A DNA stretch of 64,000 nt from Fangia hongkongensis FSC776 = DSM 21703 (GCF_000379445.1 NZ_KB902243.1:296-64295); one strand, 5' to 3'. Numbered from the stretch's first letter, positions 34,938-45,464 are shown. Numbers and translations: made by a program. Notes: generated by a model from the sequence alone, not told the origin.

Positions 34938-36832
34938 TTACACTTGATAATGTTGCGCTTCAGAGAGGTGTTAAGGCGCTTTTCTCTGAGGTGAATCTGT
35001 CTCTTTTTAAGGGTCAAAAAACTGCCCTTGTTGGTAAAAATGGAACAGGAAAAAGCTCACTTTTGTCGCTTATTTCAGGTGAGATGCAGAGTGACTATGG
35101 TGAGATGAAGGCGGTGAAAGGAATTGATATTGTCACTGTAAAACAAGAAGTTGATGATCTTGAGTCTTCTATTTTAAGTTATGTGGTTAAAGGGCTAAAA
35201 GCGCTTGATGAGACTAAAGAGAAAATGCAAGCGGCGCTTGAGCGTGAAGATTATGAACAGCATGCACTTTATCATGGTGATTTTGAAGCGCTTGGCGGTT
35301 ATCAGGTTGAAGCAAGGGCGGCAGAGCTTTTAAACGGACTTGGCTTTCAAAGTGATATTATCCATCAAAAGGTAAGCGTGTTATCAGGTGGTTGGCGTAT
35401 ACGTTTAAATTTAGCACAAGCGCTCTTGCAAGATGCGGATCTTTTGCTGTTAGATGAGCCAACAAACCACTTGGATTTGGATGCGGTGCTATGGCTTGAG
35501 CGCTATTTAAACCAATATGCAGGTGCTATTTTGTTAATATCGCATGATCGAATTTTTCTCGATAATGTTGTTAAAAATGTGTGGCATATTGAAAAAAACA
35601 CCATTACTTCCTATAGCGGAAATTATACCAGTTTTGAAAAGCAGTATTTTGAAAAGCGTGAGCTTTTAGAAAAGTCCTATCAAAAGCAGCAAGCTAAAAT
35701 CGCCCATCTGGAGAGTTTTGTTAATCGCTTCAAGGCGAAAGCATCAAAGGCAAAGCAGGCGCAATCTCGTGTTAAAATGCTTGAGAAAATGCAGCGGATT
35801 GAAAAGCTGCATGATGAAGCAACTTTTCAATTCTCATTTGCAGGGCATGATAGACTGCCAACAGGTGCACTGATTTCTTTGGAAGATGCCGCTTTAGGTT
35901 ATGACAATGCTGCCCCGATTATCAATAATGCATCGATGATGGTATTGGCTGAAATGCGCGTTGGCCTTTTGGGTAAAAATGGCGCAGGTAAATCCACTTT
36001 GGTAAAATCACTTGTCGGTGATTTAGCGCTTCTCTCTGGCAGTGTGCAAAAACATCCGGATTTAAAGGTGGGGTATTTTGCTCAGCATTCTTTGGACTCG
36101 CTTGATTTGGAGGCTTCTGCGCTTGTGCACTTAATGCGTCTTGATGAAAAAATAACACAAGAAAAAGCGCGTAAATTTTTGGGGAGATTTAATTTTTCCA
36201 ATGACATGGCATTAAATGCAGTAAAGCATTTTTCAGGTGGAGAGAAAGCAAGGCTTGCCTTGGCGCTTATTGTGTATGAAGAGCCCAACTTTCTTCTTTT
36301 GGATGAGCCAACAAACCATTTGGATATTTCGGTCCGTGAGGCTTTAGCTTTGGCGCTTCAAAGCTTCTCAGGCGCGCTTATTTTGATTTCACATGATCGC
36401 TATTTACTTGAAAGCACGGTGGATGAATATTGGCTAGTGGATAACAAGAAAATAACGAGCTTTGATGGTGATCTAAGTGATTATTATCAATATATGATTG
36501 CAAGCACACGTGTTGCCAATAAAAAGGAAAAAGAGGATTTTATTGCCGCTGAGTCCGCCAGTAAAGCAAAAAAAGATGAGCGAAAAGATAGAGCAAAAAA
36601 GCGAGAAGCATTAAAGCCATTAACCAATGAAGCTAAATCATTGGAAAAGAAAATTGAGCGTTTGCAGGAAGGGGAAACTAAGCTTAGTATTCAGCTTCAA
36701 TCTCAAGAGTTATATCAAGATAAAGCAAGGTTAGATGAAGTATTAAGCAATCATGCGGCTATTAAAAAAGAGCTTGAACAGCTGGAAAGCAGATGGTTTA
36801 GTCTTCTTCAGAAAATTGAAGATTTAAGCTAG
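34934..36832 (+). CDS. yheS: ABC-F family ATPase (YheS-like)
   Basis: 632-aa cytosolic ATPase with two fused nucleotide-binding domains and no membrane segments. Such proteins act on the ribosome. Walker A motifs GKNGTGKSS (about 34-42) and GKNGAGKST are present, with signatures LSGGW and FSGGE, both followed by LLLDEPTNHLD. The linker (about 235-290) and the C-terminal tail (about 530-632) are Lys/Glu-rich coiled coils. Length and linker match E. coli YheS (637). It starts with TTG inside the carB stop (TTGA), so translation is coupled to carB, an unexpected pairing. Confidence 0.88.
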   Translation: MITLDNVALQRGVKALFSEVNLSLFKGQKTALVGKNGTGKSSLLSLISGEMQSDYGEMKAVKGIDIVTVKQEVDDLESSILSYVVKGLKALDETKEKMQAALEREDYEQHALYHGDFEALGGYQVEARAAELLNGLGFQSDIIHQKVSVLSGGWRIRLNLAQALLQDADLLLLDEPTNHLDLDAVLWLERYLNQYAGAILLISHDRIFLDNVVKNVWHIEKNTITSYSGNYTSFEKQYFEKRELLEKSYQKQQAKIAHLESFVNRFKAKASKAKQAQSRVKMLEKMQRIEKLHDEATFQFSFAGHDRLPTGALISLEDAALGYDNAAPIINNASMMVLAEMRVGLLGKNGAGKSTLVKSLVGDLALLSGSVQKHPDLKVGYFAQHSLDSLDLEASALVHLMRLDEKITQEKARKFLGRFNFSNDMALNAVKHFSGGEKARLALALIVYEEPNFLLLDEPTNHLDISVREALALALQSFSGALILISHDRYLLESTVDEYWLVDNKKITSFDGDLSDYYQYMIASTRVANKKEKEDFIAAESASKAKKDERKDRAKKREALKPLTNEAKSLEKKIERLQEGETKLSIQLQSQELYQDKARLDEVLSNHAAIKKELEQLESRWFSLLQKIEDLS

Positions 36833-36861
36833 CTTGTTTTGATGTAAAGAGAGTGGCAGGT

Positions 36862-37722
36862 ATGTCTAAAGCGAGCTATCAAGATCCAGTGCCGTTAAAT
36901 GCTTCTGAATACTCATTACCGCAGAGTTGGAGTGATCAGTTTTGCCTGAAAAACCCTTGGCATATTATTCGGGTGTTAAAAAGTATTTTTGAAACAAAGC
37001 GCAATCGAGTGATTTTGCCGGATGATTTAATGGGTAAAGAGATTATTCCTAAATACGCCCAGCAGGAGTTTCATAACTTACCCAATGGGAATTACTCAAA
37101 TATACTGGCAAATGGCTATGTTCGTGGTTTTGATGTTGTGATGCTGGGGGAGATGAAAAAGATACGGCATTATGCGGCAAGAAAGCTTTGTTTTGCAAAG
37201 AGTGTGCTTGATCTTGGTACCGGTGGTGGCGCTATGGCGGCGTCAGTTTATAAAGAAGGGGTAGAAGATGTATGGGGTGTGGATGTGAGCCCTTATTTGC
37301 TTCAAGCTGCAATTAAAAGGCATCCTGATGTTTCTTTTGTGCACGCAAAAGCAGAATCATTGCCTTTTGATAATGGGCGTTTTGATGCGCTAAGCAGTTG
37401 TTACTTACTGCATGAAGTGCCACCAAAGTATATTTATCAAATACTCGATGAAATCAAACGTGTATTAAAACCAGATGGTGAGTGTGTTTTTATTGAGCCG
37501 TCGAAACTGCATTATCAGGTAGGATTGTTTGAAGCTTTAAGAAAATATGGCTTTAAAGGGTTGTATTTTCGCTGGCTATCTCACTTTGTCTATGAGCCTT
37601 TTGTGAAAAGTTGGCATAAGCTTGATTTTAAGACGCTCCTTCTTAGTAGAGGGTTTGAAGTGATAGAAGAAATGATAGGCGTGCCAAATACACTCTGGCA
37701 TGCGCGGAAGGTTAAGGAATAA
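36862..37722 (+). CDS. Class I SAM-dependent methyltransferase
   Basis: 286-aa protein (from ATG 36862) with a Methyltransf_11-type domain. The SAM loop is VLDLGTGGGAMAAS, followed by the acidic GVDVSPYLLQ strand and the motif LSSCYLLHEVPPKY. About 110 residues precede the domain. Resembles small-molecule or quinone-type methyltransferases; substrate unknown. The frame opens at GTG 36853, but ATG 36862 lies at a better distance from the GAGAG site. Follows yheS by about 30 nt. Confidence 0.72.
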   Translation: MSKASYQDPVPLNASEYSLPQSWSDQFCLKNPWHIIRVLKSIFETKRNRVILPDDLMGKEIIPKYAQQEFHNLPNGNYSNILANGYVRGFDVVMLGEMKKIRHYAARKLCFAKSVLDLGTGGGAMAASVYKEGVEDVWGVDVSPYLLQAAIKRHPDVSFVHAKAESLPFDNGRFDALSSCYLLHEVPPKYIYQILDEIKRVLKPDGECVFIEPSKLHYQVGLFEALRKYGFKGLYFRWLSHFVYEPFVKSWHKLDFKTLLLSRGFEVIEEMIGVPNTLWHARKVKE

Positions 37723-37818
37723 TTTTAATAAAAACTAAAAATTTTGCTGTTACATTAGAGGTGGATTGGCTATAATTTCCGGTCATGTTTTATGCTAGTG
37801 CCAATTGGGCTTAATGTT

Positions 37819-38253
37819 ATGTCTATTAAAATTAAAGAGCGTCGCCGCGCGCGTTTTCACGCTATTCAAGCCCTTTATCAAGAGGCGATGGCAGGTACAA
37901 GTATTTCCGAATTAAAAGCACAGTTTTATAGTGATAATGTTGATCGTCATCCTGTTGATTGGAGTTTTTTTAACAGAATTATTGAAGGCGCAATACATAA
38001 TAAAACGCTTATCGATGAAAAAATAGAGCAGTATGCTGTCAATAATATGGATTCGATTAATGCGATTGATTTGGCTATTTTACGTTTAGGCGCGTATGAG
38101 CTTTATGATTGCTTAGATGTGCCTTATCAAGTGGTCTTGAATGAGTATGTTGAGCAGACAAAAGCCTTGGGAACAGGTGAGGGTCATGGGTTTGTAAATG
38201 GCCTTTTGGATAAGATTGCTAGGGACTTTAGGCAAGAGGCTGTAACGAAGTAA
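37819..38253 (+). CDS. nusB: Transcription antitermination factor NusB
   Basis: 144-aa all-helical factor that binds boxA RNA together with S10 (NusE) in rRNA antitermination. The N-terminal RRRARFHAIQALYQ and the C-terminal YVVLNEYVEQTKALG-like helix and FVNGLLDKIAR are typical. I chose ATG 37819 (MSIKIKERRRAR) by analogy with the family; the frame opens at 37792 without a better ribosome site. The usual ribE/ribH neighbours are absent. Confidence 0.92.
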   Translation: MSIKIKERRRARFHAIQALYQEAMAGTSISELKAQFYSDNVDRHPVDWSFFNRIIEGAIHNKTLIDEKIEQYAVNNMDSINAIDLAILRLGAYELYDCLDVPYQVVLNEYVEQTKALGTGEGHGFVNGLLDKIARDFRQEAVTK

Positions 38254-38338
38254 GGTATTATTTTCTCTGTAATAACATTCTGAAAATAGCTAGGCGGTGA
38301 TATAATCAGAAGAATAAGCAGGGATTAGGAAGTTCTTT

Positions 38339-39151
38339 ATGCCACATATTGCCGCTATTCAGATGAGTTCATCATCAGCATTGGGAATGAATCTGATTGC
38401 GCTTAGAAAGCATGTTGCTAATGCGGCATCTCAAGGTGCAAAACTCATTGTGCTTCCAGATCGATTTGCACTTTTCTCTCCAGAGAGTAATGATTATGCA
38501 GCCAATAAAGAGATACTTACTGAAGGGCGTATTCAGCTTTATTTGCAGAAGCTTTGCCTAAGTTATAATGTTTGGATTATTGCAAGTGGCGTTCCTTTAT
38601 ACTGTGAGTATGATGCGAAGCGCTTTTATCTGGCTACGTTGGTGTTTGATAATAAATCTGAGCTTATTGATGTATATTATCATTTAAAACCACAGATTCC
38701 GCTTACTGGGCATGCCCGCTCCTTAGTGTTTGAAGATCAAAGCTTTGGCAGCAAGGTTGTGATTATCCAAACGCCGTTTGGTAAAGTTGGGTTGGCAAGC
38801 AACTATGATCTTTTAGTGCCAGAGTATTTTCGCTATATGAGCGCGCAAGGCGCACAAATTTTTGCAGTTTCTGCAGCGATTTCAAGTGACTTTGCAGATT
38901 ATTGGATGATGGTGCTCAAAACAAGAGCATTGGAAAATAGTGCTTATATGGTGGTGGCAAATCAATGTGGTTATCATGAAGATATGGCGCGGTTGAACCA
39001 TGGGAATTCAATGATTCTGGATGCTGGTGCTAATTTGCTCTCGCATTGTGATGTTGGAGAGAGCGTGCTAATGTCTCATATTGATTGTGAGTTGCGCACA
39101 AAAATGAGTTTTGATTATAATCCATTCCAGTTACAATATCGCCGAAAATAG
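38339..39151 (+). CDS. Nitrilase-fold protein lacking the catalytic triad
   Basis: 270-aa protein with the whole carbon-nitrogen hydrolase fold, closest in layout to the Nit1/YbeM branch (ending HIDCELRTKMSFDYNPFQLQYRR). All three catalytic residues are changed: LPD (D41) instead of LPE, YYH (H115) instead of YRK, and GLASNYD (N155) instead of GLAxCYD. It should therefore be inactive as an amidase, and may be a binding or regulatory protein or have a different chemistry. The reading frame is intact and well conserved elsewhere. It is 16 nt upstream of rimO, so probably in one operon with it. Unlike YafV at 793, which keeps its triad. Confidence 0.78.
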   Translation: MPHIAAIQMSSSSALGMNLIALRKHVANAASQGAKLIVLPDRFALFSPESNDYAANKEILTEGRIQLYLQKLCLSYNVWIIASGVPLYCEYDAKRFYLATLVFDNKSELIDVYYHLKPQIPLTGHARSLVFEDQSFGSKVVIIQTPFGKVGLASNYDLLVPEYFRYMSAQGAQIFAVSAAISSDFADYWMMVLKTRALENSAYMVVANQCGYHEDMARLNHGNSMILDAGANLLSHCDVGESVLMSHIDCELRTKMSFDYNPFQLQYRRK

Positions 39152-39167
39152 ATAATATTGAGGCAAT

Positions 39168-40496
39168 ATGAATATAAAATCACCTAAAGTTGGCTTTGTC
39201 AGTCTTGGTTGTCCTAAGAATCTGGTTGATTCAGAGAGGATTATTACGAAGCTAAAATCAGACGGTTATGAGATTTCGCCTGAATACAACGCTTCTGATT
39301 TGGTGGTGGTGAACACTTGCGGATTTTTGAACTCTGCAATTGAAGAGTCTTTGGAGGTGATTGGCGAGGCGCTTGATGAAAATGGCAAAGTGCTGGTGAC
39401 AGGTTGTTTGGGTAAAAAATCAGAGATGATCTTAGAGAAATATCCTAATGTCTTAGGAATATCTGGTCCGCAGGATTATGAAAATTTAATTGGTGCAGTT
39501 CATGAAAATCTGCCCATTGAGCATCATGCATTTACATCACTTGTGCCAAAAGAGGGCATTAAGCTAACGCCAAGACATTATGCGTATTTAAAAATTTCAG
39601 AGGGCTGCAATAATAGTTGCACCTTTTGTATTATCCCAGATATTCGTGGCAAGCTGAAATCTAGAGCGTTAGATGATGTTATGCTTGAGGCCAAGCGTTT
39701 AGTAAACGCTGGAGTGAAAGAGCTTTTGGTTATTTCACAAGATACAAGTGCTTATGGTGTGGATATAAAATATAAAGAGGTTTCCTGGCAGGATAAGCAA
39801 TATCAAAGCCGTTTTTTAGATTTGGCAAAGGCGTTATCAACTTTAAATGTGTGGGTGAGAATGCATTATGTCTATCCATATCCACATGTTGATAAGGTCA
39901 TTCCTTTAATGGCGGATGGGCATGTTATTCCTTATTTAGATATTCCGCTTCAGCATGCAGCGCCAAGGATTTTAAAGCTTATGAAACGTCCGGCAAATGC
40001 AGAGAATACGCTCTCAAGAATCAAAGTGTGGCGAGCAATATGCCCTGATTTAACGATAAGAAGCACTTTTATTGTCGGATTCCCGGGAGAAACAGAAGAG
40101 GAGTTCGAGCTCCTTCTTGGTTTTCTACGTGAAGCTAAGTTTGATAGGGTTGGGTGTTTCACCTATTCAGAGGTGGATGGTGCTAAGGCGAATGATTTGC
40201 CTGATTTGGTTCCTTGTGAAGTGAAAGAGGCAAGATTAAAACGTTTGATGGACGTGCAATCTCAAATCAGTCAGCAAAGACTCAAACGTCACATTGGGAA
40301 AGAAGAAATTGTGATTGTTGATGAAGTGCATCTCGATGAGAATATCGCCATTGCGAGAACTAAATATGATGCCCCAGAGGTTGATGGTGTAGTGATTATT
40401 CGCAACATTAATGATACCAATATTGTGAAAGGATTGTTTGTTAAGGTGAAAATCACACAGGCCTTGGATCATGATTTGGAAGCTGAATTAATATAA
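39168..40496 (+). CDS. rimO: Ribosomal protein S12 methylthiotransferase RimO
   Basis: Radical-SAM enzyme that adds a methylthio group to an Asp of ribosomal protein S12. 442 aa (E. coli 441). N-terminal UPF0004 domain with [13 protein letters not shown], radical-SAM cluster motif CNNSCTFC (about residues 147-154), and a C-terminal TRAM domain (about 372-438). The next gene, 150 nt downstream on the same strand, is rpsL itself, whose product carries the target residue (D89 in VKDLPG). The pairing of enzyme and substrate genes is striking. Confidence 0.96.
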   Translation: MNIKSPKVGFVSLGCPKNLVDSERIITKLKSDGYEISPEYNASDLVVVNTCGFLNSAIEESLEVIGEALDENGKVLVTGCLGKKSEMILEKYPNVLGISGPQDYENLIGAVHENLPIEHHAFTSLVPKEGIKLTPRHYAYLKISEGCNNSCTFCIIPDIRGKLKSRALDDVMLEAKRLVNAGVKELLVISQDTSAYGVDIKYKEVSWQDKQYQSRFLDLAKALSTLNVWVRMHYVYPYPHVDKVIPLMADGHVIPYLDIPLQHAAPRILKLMKRPANAENTLSRIKVWRAICPDLTIRSTFIVGFPGETEEEFELLLGFLREAKFDRVGCFTYSEVDGAKANDLPDLVPCEVKEARLKRLMDVQSQISQQRLKRHIGKEEIVIVDEVHLDENIAIARTKYDAPEVDGVVIIRNINDTNIVKGLFVKVKITQALDHDLEAELI

Positions 40497-40560
40497 TTTC
40501 ATGCTTTTGTCAGCATTTTATCTGCCGCTATTCCTAGCGATAAAATCTTGTAATATTTTC

Positions 40561-40590
40561 TTGCCATTTTGACATGAAGGTGTATATAAT
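40561..40590 (+). promoter_or_regulatory. Promoter of the str operon
   Basis: TTGCCA (40561-40566, five of six consensus), an 18-nt spacer and perfect TATAAT (40585-40590), about 60 nt upstream of rpsL. This lets rpsL-rpsG-fusA-rpsJ be expressed apart from rimO. Confidence 0.7.
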
Positions 40591-40648
40591 TTGGCGTCTT
40601 TTTATATTTATGCAAAGATTTAGATGTTTAAAAACTACGGAGTAAATA

Positions 40649-41023
40649 ATGGCAACTATTAACCAGTTGGTGCGCAATCCGCGCAAGAAAAAGGTTGTAA
40701 AAACGAATGTGCCAGCGCTTAAAGCATGTCCTCAAAGACGTGGTGTGTGCACGCGTGTTTATACAACTACACCGAAAAAACCAAACTCAGCGTTAAGAAA
40801 AGTAGCGCGTGTGAGATTAACCAGTGGTTTTGAAGTGACAACTTATATTGGTGGTGAAGGTCATAACCTTCAAGAGCATAGCGTAATTTTGATTCGCGGT
40901 GGTCGTGTGAAAGATTTGCCAGGTGTGCGTTATCATACAGTGCGTGGTGCACTTGATACATCTGGTGTTAAAGATCGTAAGCAAGGTCGTTCTAAGTACG
41001 GTACTAAGCGTCCTAAGTCATAA
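40649..41023 (+). CDS. rpsL: 30S ribosomal protein S12
   Basis: 124-aa decoding-centre protein. [11 protein letters not shown] and [13 protein letters not shown] are identical to the conserved loops; K43 and K88 are the wild-type residues at positions linked to streptomycin resistance, so no resistance mutation is present there. D89 is the RimO target. First gene of the str operon, with ribosome site CGGAG. Confidence 0.99.
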   Translation: MATINQLVRNPRKKKVVKTNVPALKACPQRRGVCTRVYTTTPKKPNSALRKVARVRLTSGFEVTTYIGGEGHNLQEHSVILIRGGRVKDLPGVRYHTVRGALDTSGVKDRKQGRSKYGTKRPKS

Positions 41024-41040
41024 GTTTAATCGAAATTTAA

Positions 41041-41523
<483 letters not shown>

Positions 41524-41537
41524 GATAGGGGTTTATC

Positions 41538-43634
41538 ATGTCACGTACAACTGAGTTAAATAAATATAGAAATATTGGGATTTGTGCGCACGTTGATGCT
41601 GGTAAAACCACAACAACTGAGCGTGTGTTATTCTATACGGGTGTTTCTCACAAAATTGGTGAGGTGCATGACGGTGCGGCAACGATGGACTGGATGGAGC
41701 AAGAGCAAGAGCGTGGTATTACTATTACCTCTGCTGCGACAACTGTCTTCTGGCAGGGTATGGATCAGCAATTTGATAAGCATCGTATTAACATTATTGA
41801 TACCCCGGGACACGTGGACTTCACGATTGAAGTTGAGCGTTCTTTGCGTGTATTAGATGGTGCGGTTGTTGTTTTTTGTGGTTCATCTGGTGTTGAGCCT
41901 CAGTCTGAAACTGTATGGCGTCAAGCAAATAAATATGGTGTTCCGCGTATTGTCTTTGTTAATAAGATGGATAGGGCAGGCGCTGATTTTGAGCGTGTTG
42001 TTGATCAGATTAAAACACGTCTAAAAGCCACTGTTGTACCAATGCAGTTGAATATTGGTGCAGAAGATGAATTCAAGGGTGTAATTGACCTTGTTCGCAT
42101 GAAAGCGATTATGTGGAATGAAGATGATAAGGGTTTAACTTACTCTTTAGAAGATATTCCAGCTGAATTGCAAGATCGTGCTGAAGAGCTTCGCCAAGAA
42201 ATGGTTGAAGCAGCAGCAGAAGCGAATGAAGATTTGATGAATAAATACCTTGAAGGTGAAGAGCTTTCAGAAGAAGAAATTCATTCAGCGCTTCGTGAGC
42301 GTGTGATCAATAACGAAATCGTATTGGCATTTTGTGGTTCTGCATTTAAGAACAAAGGTGTTCAAGCTGTCCTTGATGGTGTTATTCGTTATTTACCAGC
42401 GCCAAATGAAGTGCCGGCAATTAAAGGTGAGTTAGAAGATGGTTCTGAAAGCTCAAGAAAATCTTCAGATGATGAGCCTTTCTCTGCGCTTGCATTTAAA
42501 CTAGCAACAGATCCGTTTATTGGAAACTTAACGTTCGTTCGTGTTTACTCGGGTGTATTAAAATCAGGTGATTCTGTATATAACCCAGTTAAAGGCAAAA
42601 AAGAGCGTATTGGTCGTATCGTGCAGATGCATGCTAATAAGCGTGAAGAGTTAAAAGAAGTCCGCGCTGGTGATATCGCTGCTTGTATCGGTTTGAAACA
42701 GGTCACAACTGGGGACACATTGTGTGATGAGAAAAACATCATTACGCTTGAGCGTATGGAGTTCCCTGAGCCTGTGATTTCGGTTGCAGTTGAGCCTAAA
42801 TCAAAAGCAGATCAAGAAAAAATGTCAATCGCACTGGGTAAGCTTGCTGCGGAAGATCCGTCATTCAGAGTGAAGACAGATGAAGAATCTGGTCAGACAA
42901 TTATCTCTGGTATGGGCGAGCTTCACTTGGATATTATCGTTGATCGTATGAGGCGTGAATTCAAGGTTGAAGCAAACGTTGGTAGTCCGCAAGTGGCTTA
43001 TCGTGAAACAATTAAGCAGTCAATTGACGCGGAAGGTAAGTTTGTTCGCCAGTCAGGTGGTCGTGGTCAATACGGTCATGTGTGGGTGAAGCTTGAGCCG
43101 CAAGAAATGGGTAAAGGTTTTGAGTTTGTTGATCAAATCGTTGGCGGTGTAGTACCAAGAGAATATATTGGTGCAGTTGCTAAAGGTATTGAAGAGCAGC
43201 TTATAAATGGTGTAATCGCCGGTTACCCAATGATTGATGTAAAAGCAACATTATATGATGGTTCTTACCATGATGTTGACTCATCTGAGATGGCATTTAA
43301 AATCGCAGGCTCTATGGCTGTGAAGCAAGGTGCTTCTAAAGCGAATCCTGTTATGCTTGAGCCGATGATGAAAGTTGAAGTGGTTACCCCTGAAGAGTAC
43401 ATGGGTGATGTAATCGGAGATTTGAATCGTCGTCGTGGGATGATTTCAGGTATGGATGAAAATCCAAGTGGTAAAGTTGTTAATGCGTTGGTGCCATTGG
43501 CTGAGATGTTCGGTTATGCAACAAATGTACGTTCTATTTCTCAAGGGCGTGCTTCATTCTCTATGGAGTTTGAAAAATATGCAGAAGTACCAAACAACAT
43601 CGCAGAAGAAATCATGAAAAAACGCAATTCATAA
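41538..43634 (+). CDS. fusA: Elongation factor G
   Basis: 698-aa translocation GTPase. G-domain motifs [22 protein letters not shown] and NKMDR are intact. Domains II-V follow, with [11 protein letters not shown] in domain IV. 14 nt after rpsG. The gene for EF-Tu, which follows fusA in many bacteria, is not here; rpsJ comes next. Confidence 0.99.
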   Translation: MSRTTELNKYRNIGICAHVDAGKTTTTERVLFYTGVSHKIGEVHDGAATMDWMEQEQERGITITSAATTVFWQGMDQQFDKHRINIIDTPGHVDFTIEVERSLRVLDGAVVVFCGSSGVEPQSETVWRQANKYGVPRIVFVNKMDRAGADFERVVDQIKTRLKATVVPMQLNIGAEDEFKGVIDLVRMKAIMWNEDDKGLTYSLEDIPAELQDRAEELRQEMVEAAAEANEDLMNKYLEGEELSEEEIHSALRERVINNEIVLAFCGSAFKNKGVQAVLDGVIRYLPAPNEVPAIKGELEDGSESSRKSSDDEPFSALAFKLATDPFIGNLTFVRVYSGVLKSGDSVYNPVKGKKERIGRIVQMHANKREELKEVRAGDIAACIGLKQVTTGDTLCDEKNIITLERMEFPEPVISVAVEPKSKADQEKMSIALGKLAAEDPSFRVKTDEESGQTIISGMGELHLDIIVDRMRREFKVEANVGSPQVAYRETIKQSIDAEGKFVRQSGGRGQYGHVWVKLEPQEMGKGFEFVDQIVGGVVPREYIGAVAKGIEEQLINGVIAGYPMIDVKATLYDGSYHDVDSSEMAFKIAGSMAVKQGASKANPVMLEPMMKVEVVTPEEYMGDVIGDLNRRRGMISGMDENPSGKVVNALVPLAEMFGYATNVRSISQGRASFSMEFEKYAEVPNNIAEEIMKKRNS

Positions 43635-43649
43635 TTAAGGGTTTTGAAA

Positions 43650-43973
43650 ATGGCTAATAATATAAGCAACCAACGTATACGTATCAGATTGAAAGCTTTC
43701 GATCATAAATTAATTGACAACTCAACAAAAGAAATCGTAGAAACAGCTAAGCGCACTGGCGCACAGGTAAAAGGTCCTATTCCTTTACCAGTGAGAAAAG
43801 AGCGTTACACTGTTTTGATTTCTCCGCATGTGAACAAAAAAGCGCGTGATCAATATGAGATCAGAACGCACAAGCGTTTGATTGATATTGTTGAGCCAAC
43901 TGAAAAGACAGTTGATGCTTTGATGAAGCTTGATCTTGCAGCAGGTGTTGATGTTCAAATTAGTTTGAGCTAA
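43650..43973 (+). CDS. rpsJ: 30S ribosomal protein S10 (NusE)
   Basis: 107-aa protein from ATG 43650 ([20 protein letters not shown]); an in-frame TTG at 43644 is less likely given AAGG at 43637-43640. Acts in the 30S head and, with NusB, in antitermination. It directly follows fusA (15 nt) and is cut off from the other S10-operon genes by a terminator, so here S10 belongs to the str transcript. Confidence 0.98.
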   Translation: MANNISNQRIRIRLKAFDHKLIDNSTKEIVETAKRTGAQVKGPIPLPVRKERYTVLISPHVNKKARDQYEIRTHKRLIDIVEPTEKTVDALMKLDLAAGVDVQISLS

Positions 43974-44018
43974 TCATCTTCTGCGCTTAGCGATCAAGCT
44001 AAGTTGATATGAGCAATT

Positions 44019-44045
44019 AAAAAAGCGGCGAAAGCCGCTTTTTTT
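44019..44045 (+). terminator. Rho-independent terminator after rpsJ
   Basis: Stem AAAAAAGCGGC / GCCGCTTTTTT around a GAAA tetraloop (44030-44033), with the T run in the 3' arm. A strong, near-ideal terminator ending the str operon 45-70 nt after rpsJ. Confidence 0.92.
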
Positions 44046-44083
44046 GTTTAAAGTAAATGATGTTTTATATTTTGGAGGATTGC

Positions 44084-44557
44084 ATGAAAAGGATGATTGT
44101 GGGATTGTCGGTTTTAATGTTATTGCAGATGGGTGTGGCGGCAGAAATAAACTCTGCAGGTATGGTTCAAAAAGAAATTAGAGAGACTGTTTGGACGCCA
44201 ACTTTTTATGCAATTAAGCCTAGGGGGGATATTGCAAAGCCCGTATCAATGAGTTTTTGTTTAACTCATATTCCAAATACACTGAGAACAACCATTTCTG
44301 AGATTAAGAAAGGTGTTCGCGCTGAAAATGGTGTATATATCAAGTATTTATCCTATACTACTGAGCATAAATATGGTCTTGGTTTTAATGTTGTTCATGC
44401 TGAAGTATGGACTGTTGATAATTCTGGGAAAATTACTTGGAGTTCTCCTATGTGGGAATATCAGCAAAATCTTTCCGATGATGGTGTAACAAATGTTGTT
44501 TGGGCTACAAATGAGTGTAAAGGAAAGTTTATTGGTGTTCCAGATGTGACGGGTTAG
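44084..44557 (+). CDS. Small secreted protein of unknown function
   Basis: 157-aa protein with a Sec signal peptide (MKRMIVGLSV...GVAA, cleavage about residue 20) and no other membrane segment, so periplasmic or secreted. Start ATG 44084 has a perfect GGAGG at 44074-44078; the frame is open from 44057. Two Cys remain in the mature protein (in SFCLTH and NECKG) and could form a disulfide. No family is recognised. The gene is wedged between the str terminator and the rplC promoter, interrupting the usual rpsJ-rplC junction; its function is probably unrelated to ribosomes. Confidence 0.75.
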   Translation: MKRMIVGLSVLMLLQMGVAAEINSAGMVQKEIRETVWTPTFYAIKPRGDIAKPVSMSFCLTHIPNTLRTTISEIKKGVRAENGVYIKYLSYTTEHKYGLGFNVVHAEVWTVDNSGKITWSSPMWEYQQNLSDDGVTNVVWATNECKGKFIGVPDVTG

Positions 44558-44632
44558 TGTGCGCCAAATTTGGATTGCTTCTTTTTCAAGCTTAAATGAC
44601 CTGTTTATTCCTAATATTCTCTATCACGCATG

Positions 44633-44661
44633 TTGATGTTTTAAACGCTTTACGTTAAAAT
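44633..44661 (+). promoter_or_regulatory. Promoter of rplC (S10-type operon)
   Basis: TTGATG (44633-44638), a 17-nt spacer and TAAAAT (44656-44661). It predicts a start near 44668 and a leader of about 150 nt before rplC. Confidence 0.6.
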
Positions 44662-44682
44662 ACGCTACCATTTTAAGGTGTT

Positions 44683-44727
44683 AAGCAGGTTGTTTTGAGT
44701 ATGAATAATGCTCTTAAGCCTGTTTTT
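44683..44727 (+). promoter_or_regulatory. Attenuator-like hairpin in rplC leader
   Basis: Outer arms AAGCAGG (44683-44689) and CCTGTTT (44719-44725) enclose an inner hairpin GAGTAT/ATGCTC (44697-44702, 44708-44713). The 3' arm runs into a T stretch. The shape resembles an intrinsic terminator within the leader. In E. coli, L4 causes termination in the S10 leader; an equivalent here is inferred from shape and position. Confidence 0.4.
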
Positions 44728-44732
44728 TGTTG

Positions 44733-44755
44733 CTTTGAAGCCAGTGGTTTCAAGG
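44733..44755 (+). promoter_or_regulatory. Second hairpin in rplC leader
   Basis: A ten-pair stem with two G-T pairs (44733-44742 with 44746-44755) and a three-base loop, lying between the attenuator-like hairpin and rplC. Candidate binding element for a ribosomal protein such as L4. Confidence 0.35.
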
Positions 44756-44819
44756 AAAATAAGCATTCTGTGGTCAATTGTAATCGCAGGATTAAATAAT
44801 AATAAAGTGAGGATAAAAG

Positions 44820-45464
44820 ATGTCTTTAGGTATCGTAGGTCGCAAATGCGGCATGACACGTGTCTTTGCTGAAGATGGAACGTCAACGCCAGTAACAGTT
44901 ATCCATGTGGAGCCAAATACGGTAACACAGGTTAAGTCTGCTGATAAAGATGGTTACACTTCAATTCAAGTCACAACAGGTGTCAAAAAACGCTCTCGTG
45001 TTAATAAAGCGGAAGCTGGGCATTATGCAAAAGCAAGTGTAGAGCCGGGCCGTGGTTTATGGGAGTTTTGTTTAGATGCAGAGAAAACTGCAGAATTTGA
45101 AGCCGGCAAAACTTTAGATGTTTCTTTGTTTGAAGCAGGTCAAAAAGTTGATGTTACTGGTACTTCAAAAGGTAAAGGTTTCCAAGGTGGTGTTAAGCGT
45201 CATAACTTTAAGACGCAAGATGCAACACATGGTAACTCTCTTTCTCACCGTGCACATGGTTCCACAGGTCAAAACCAAACACCAGGTCGTGTTTTCAAAA
45301 ACAAAAAGATGGCTGGTCACATGGGTGATGTTAGAACCACAGTTCAAACTTTAGAAGTTGTTAAAGTAGATGCTGACAATGGTTTGTTGCTGCTTAAAGG
45401 CGGTATTCCTGGGGCAAAAGGCGGTGATGTTATTGTAACACCTGCTATTAAGGTTAAAGGCTAA
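44820..45464 (+). CDS. rplC: 50S ribosomal protein L3
   Basis: 214-aa assembly initiator of the 50S subunit. Begins [16 protein letters not shown]. The central extension [16 protein letters not shown] reaches toward the peptidyl transferase centre. Here it is the first gene of the S10-type operon, because rpsJ is on the str transcript. Ribosome site GTGAGGA. Confidence 0.98.
   Translation: MSLGIVGRKCGMTRVFAEDGTSTPVTVIHVEPNTVTQVKSADKDGYTSIQVTTGVKKRSRVNKAEAGHYAKASVEPGRGLWEFCLDAEKTAEFEAGKTLDVSLFEAGQKVDVTGTSKGKGFQGGVKRHNFKTQDATHGNSLSHRAHGSTGQNQTPGRVFKNKKMAGHMGDVRTTVQTLEVVKVDADNGLLLLKGGIPGAKGGDVIVTPAIKVKG

Noticed and set aside
40569-40590. TTGACA 10 nt before TATAAT upstream of rpsL
   Set aside because: Spacer far too short for sigma70; TTGCCA with an 18-nt spacer fits instead.
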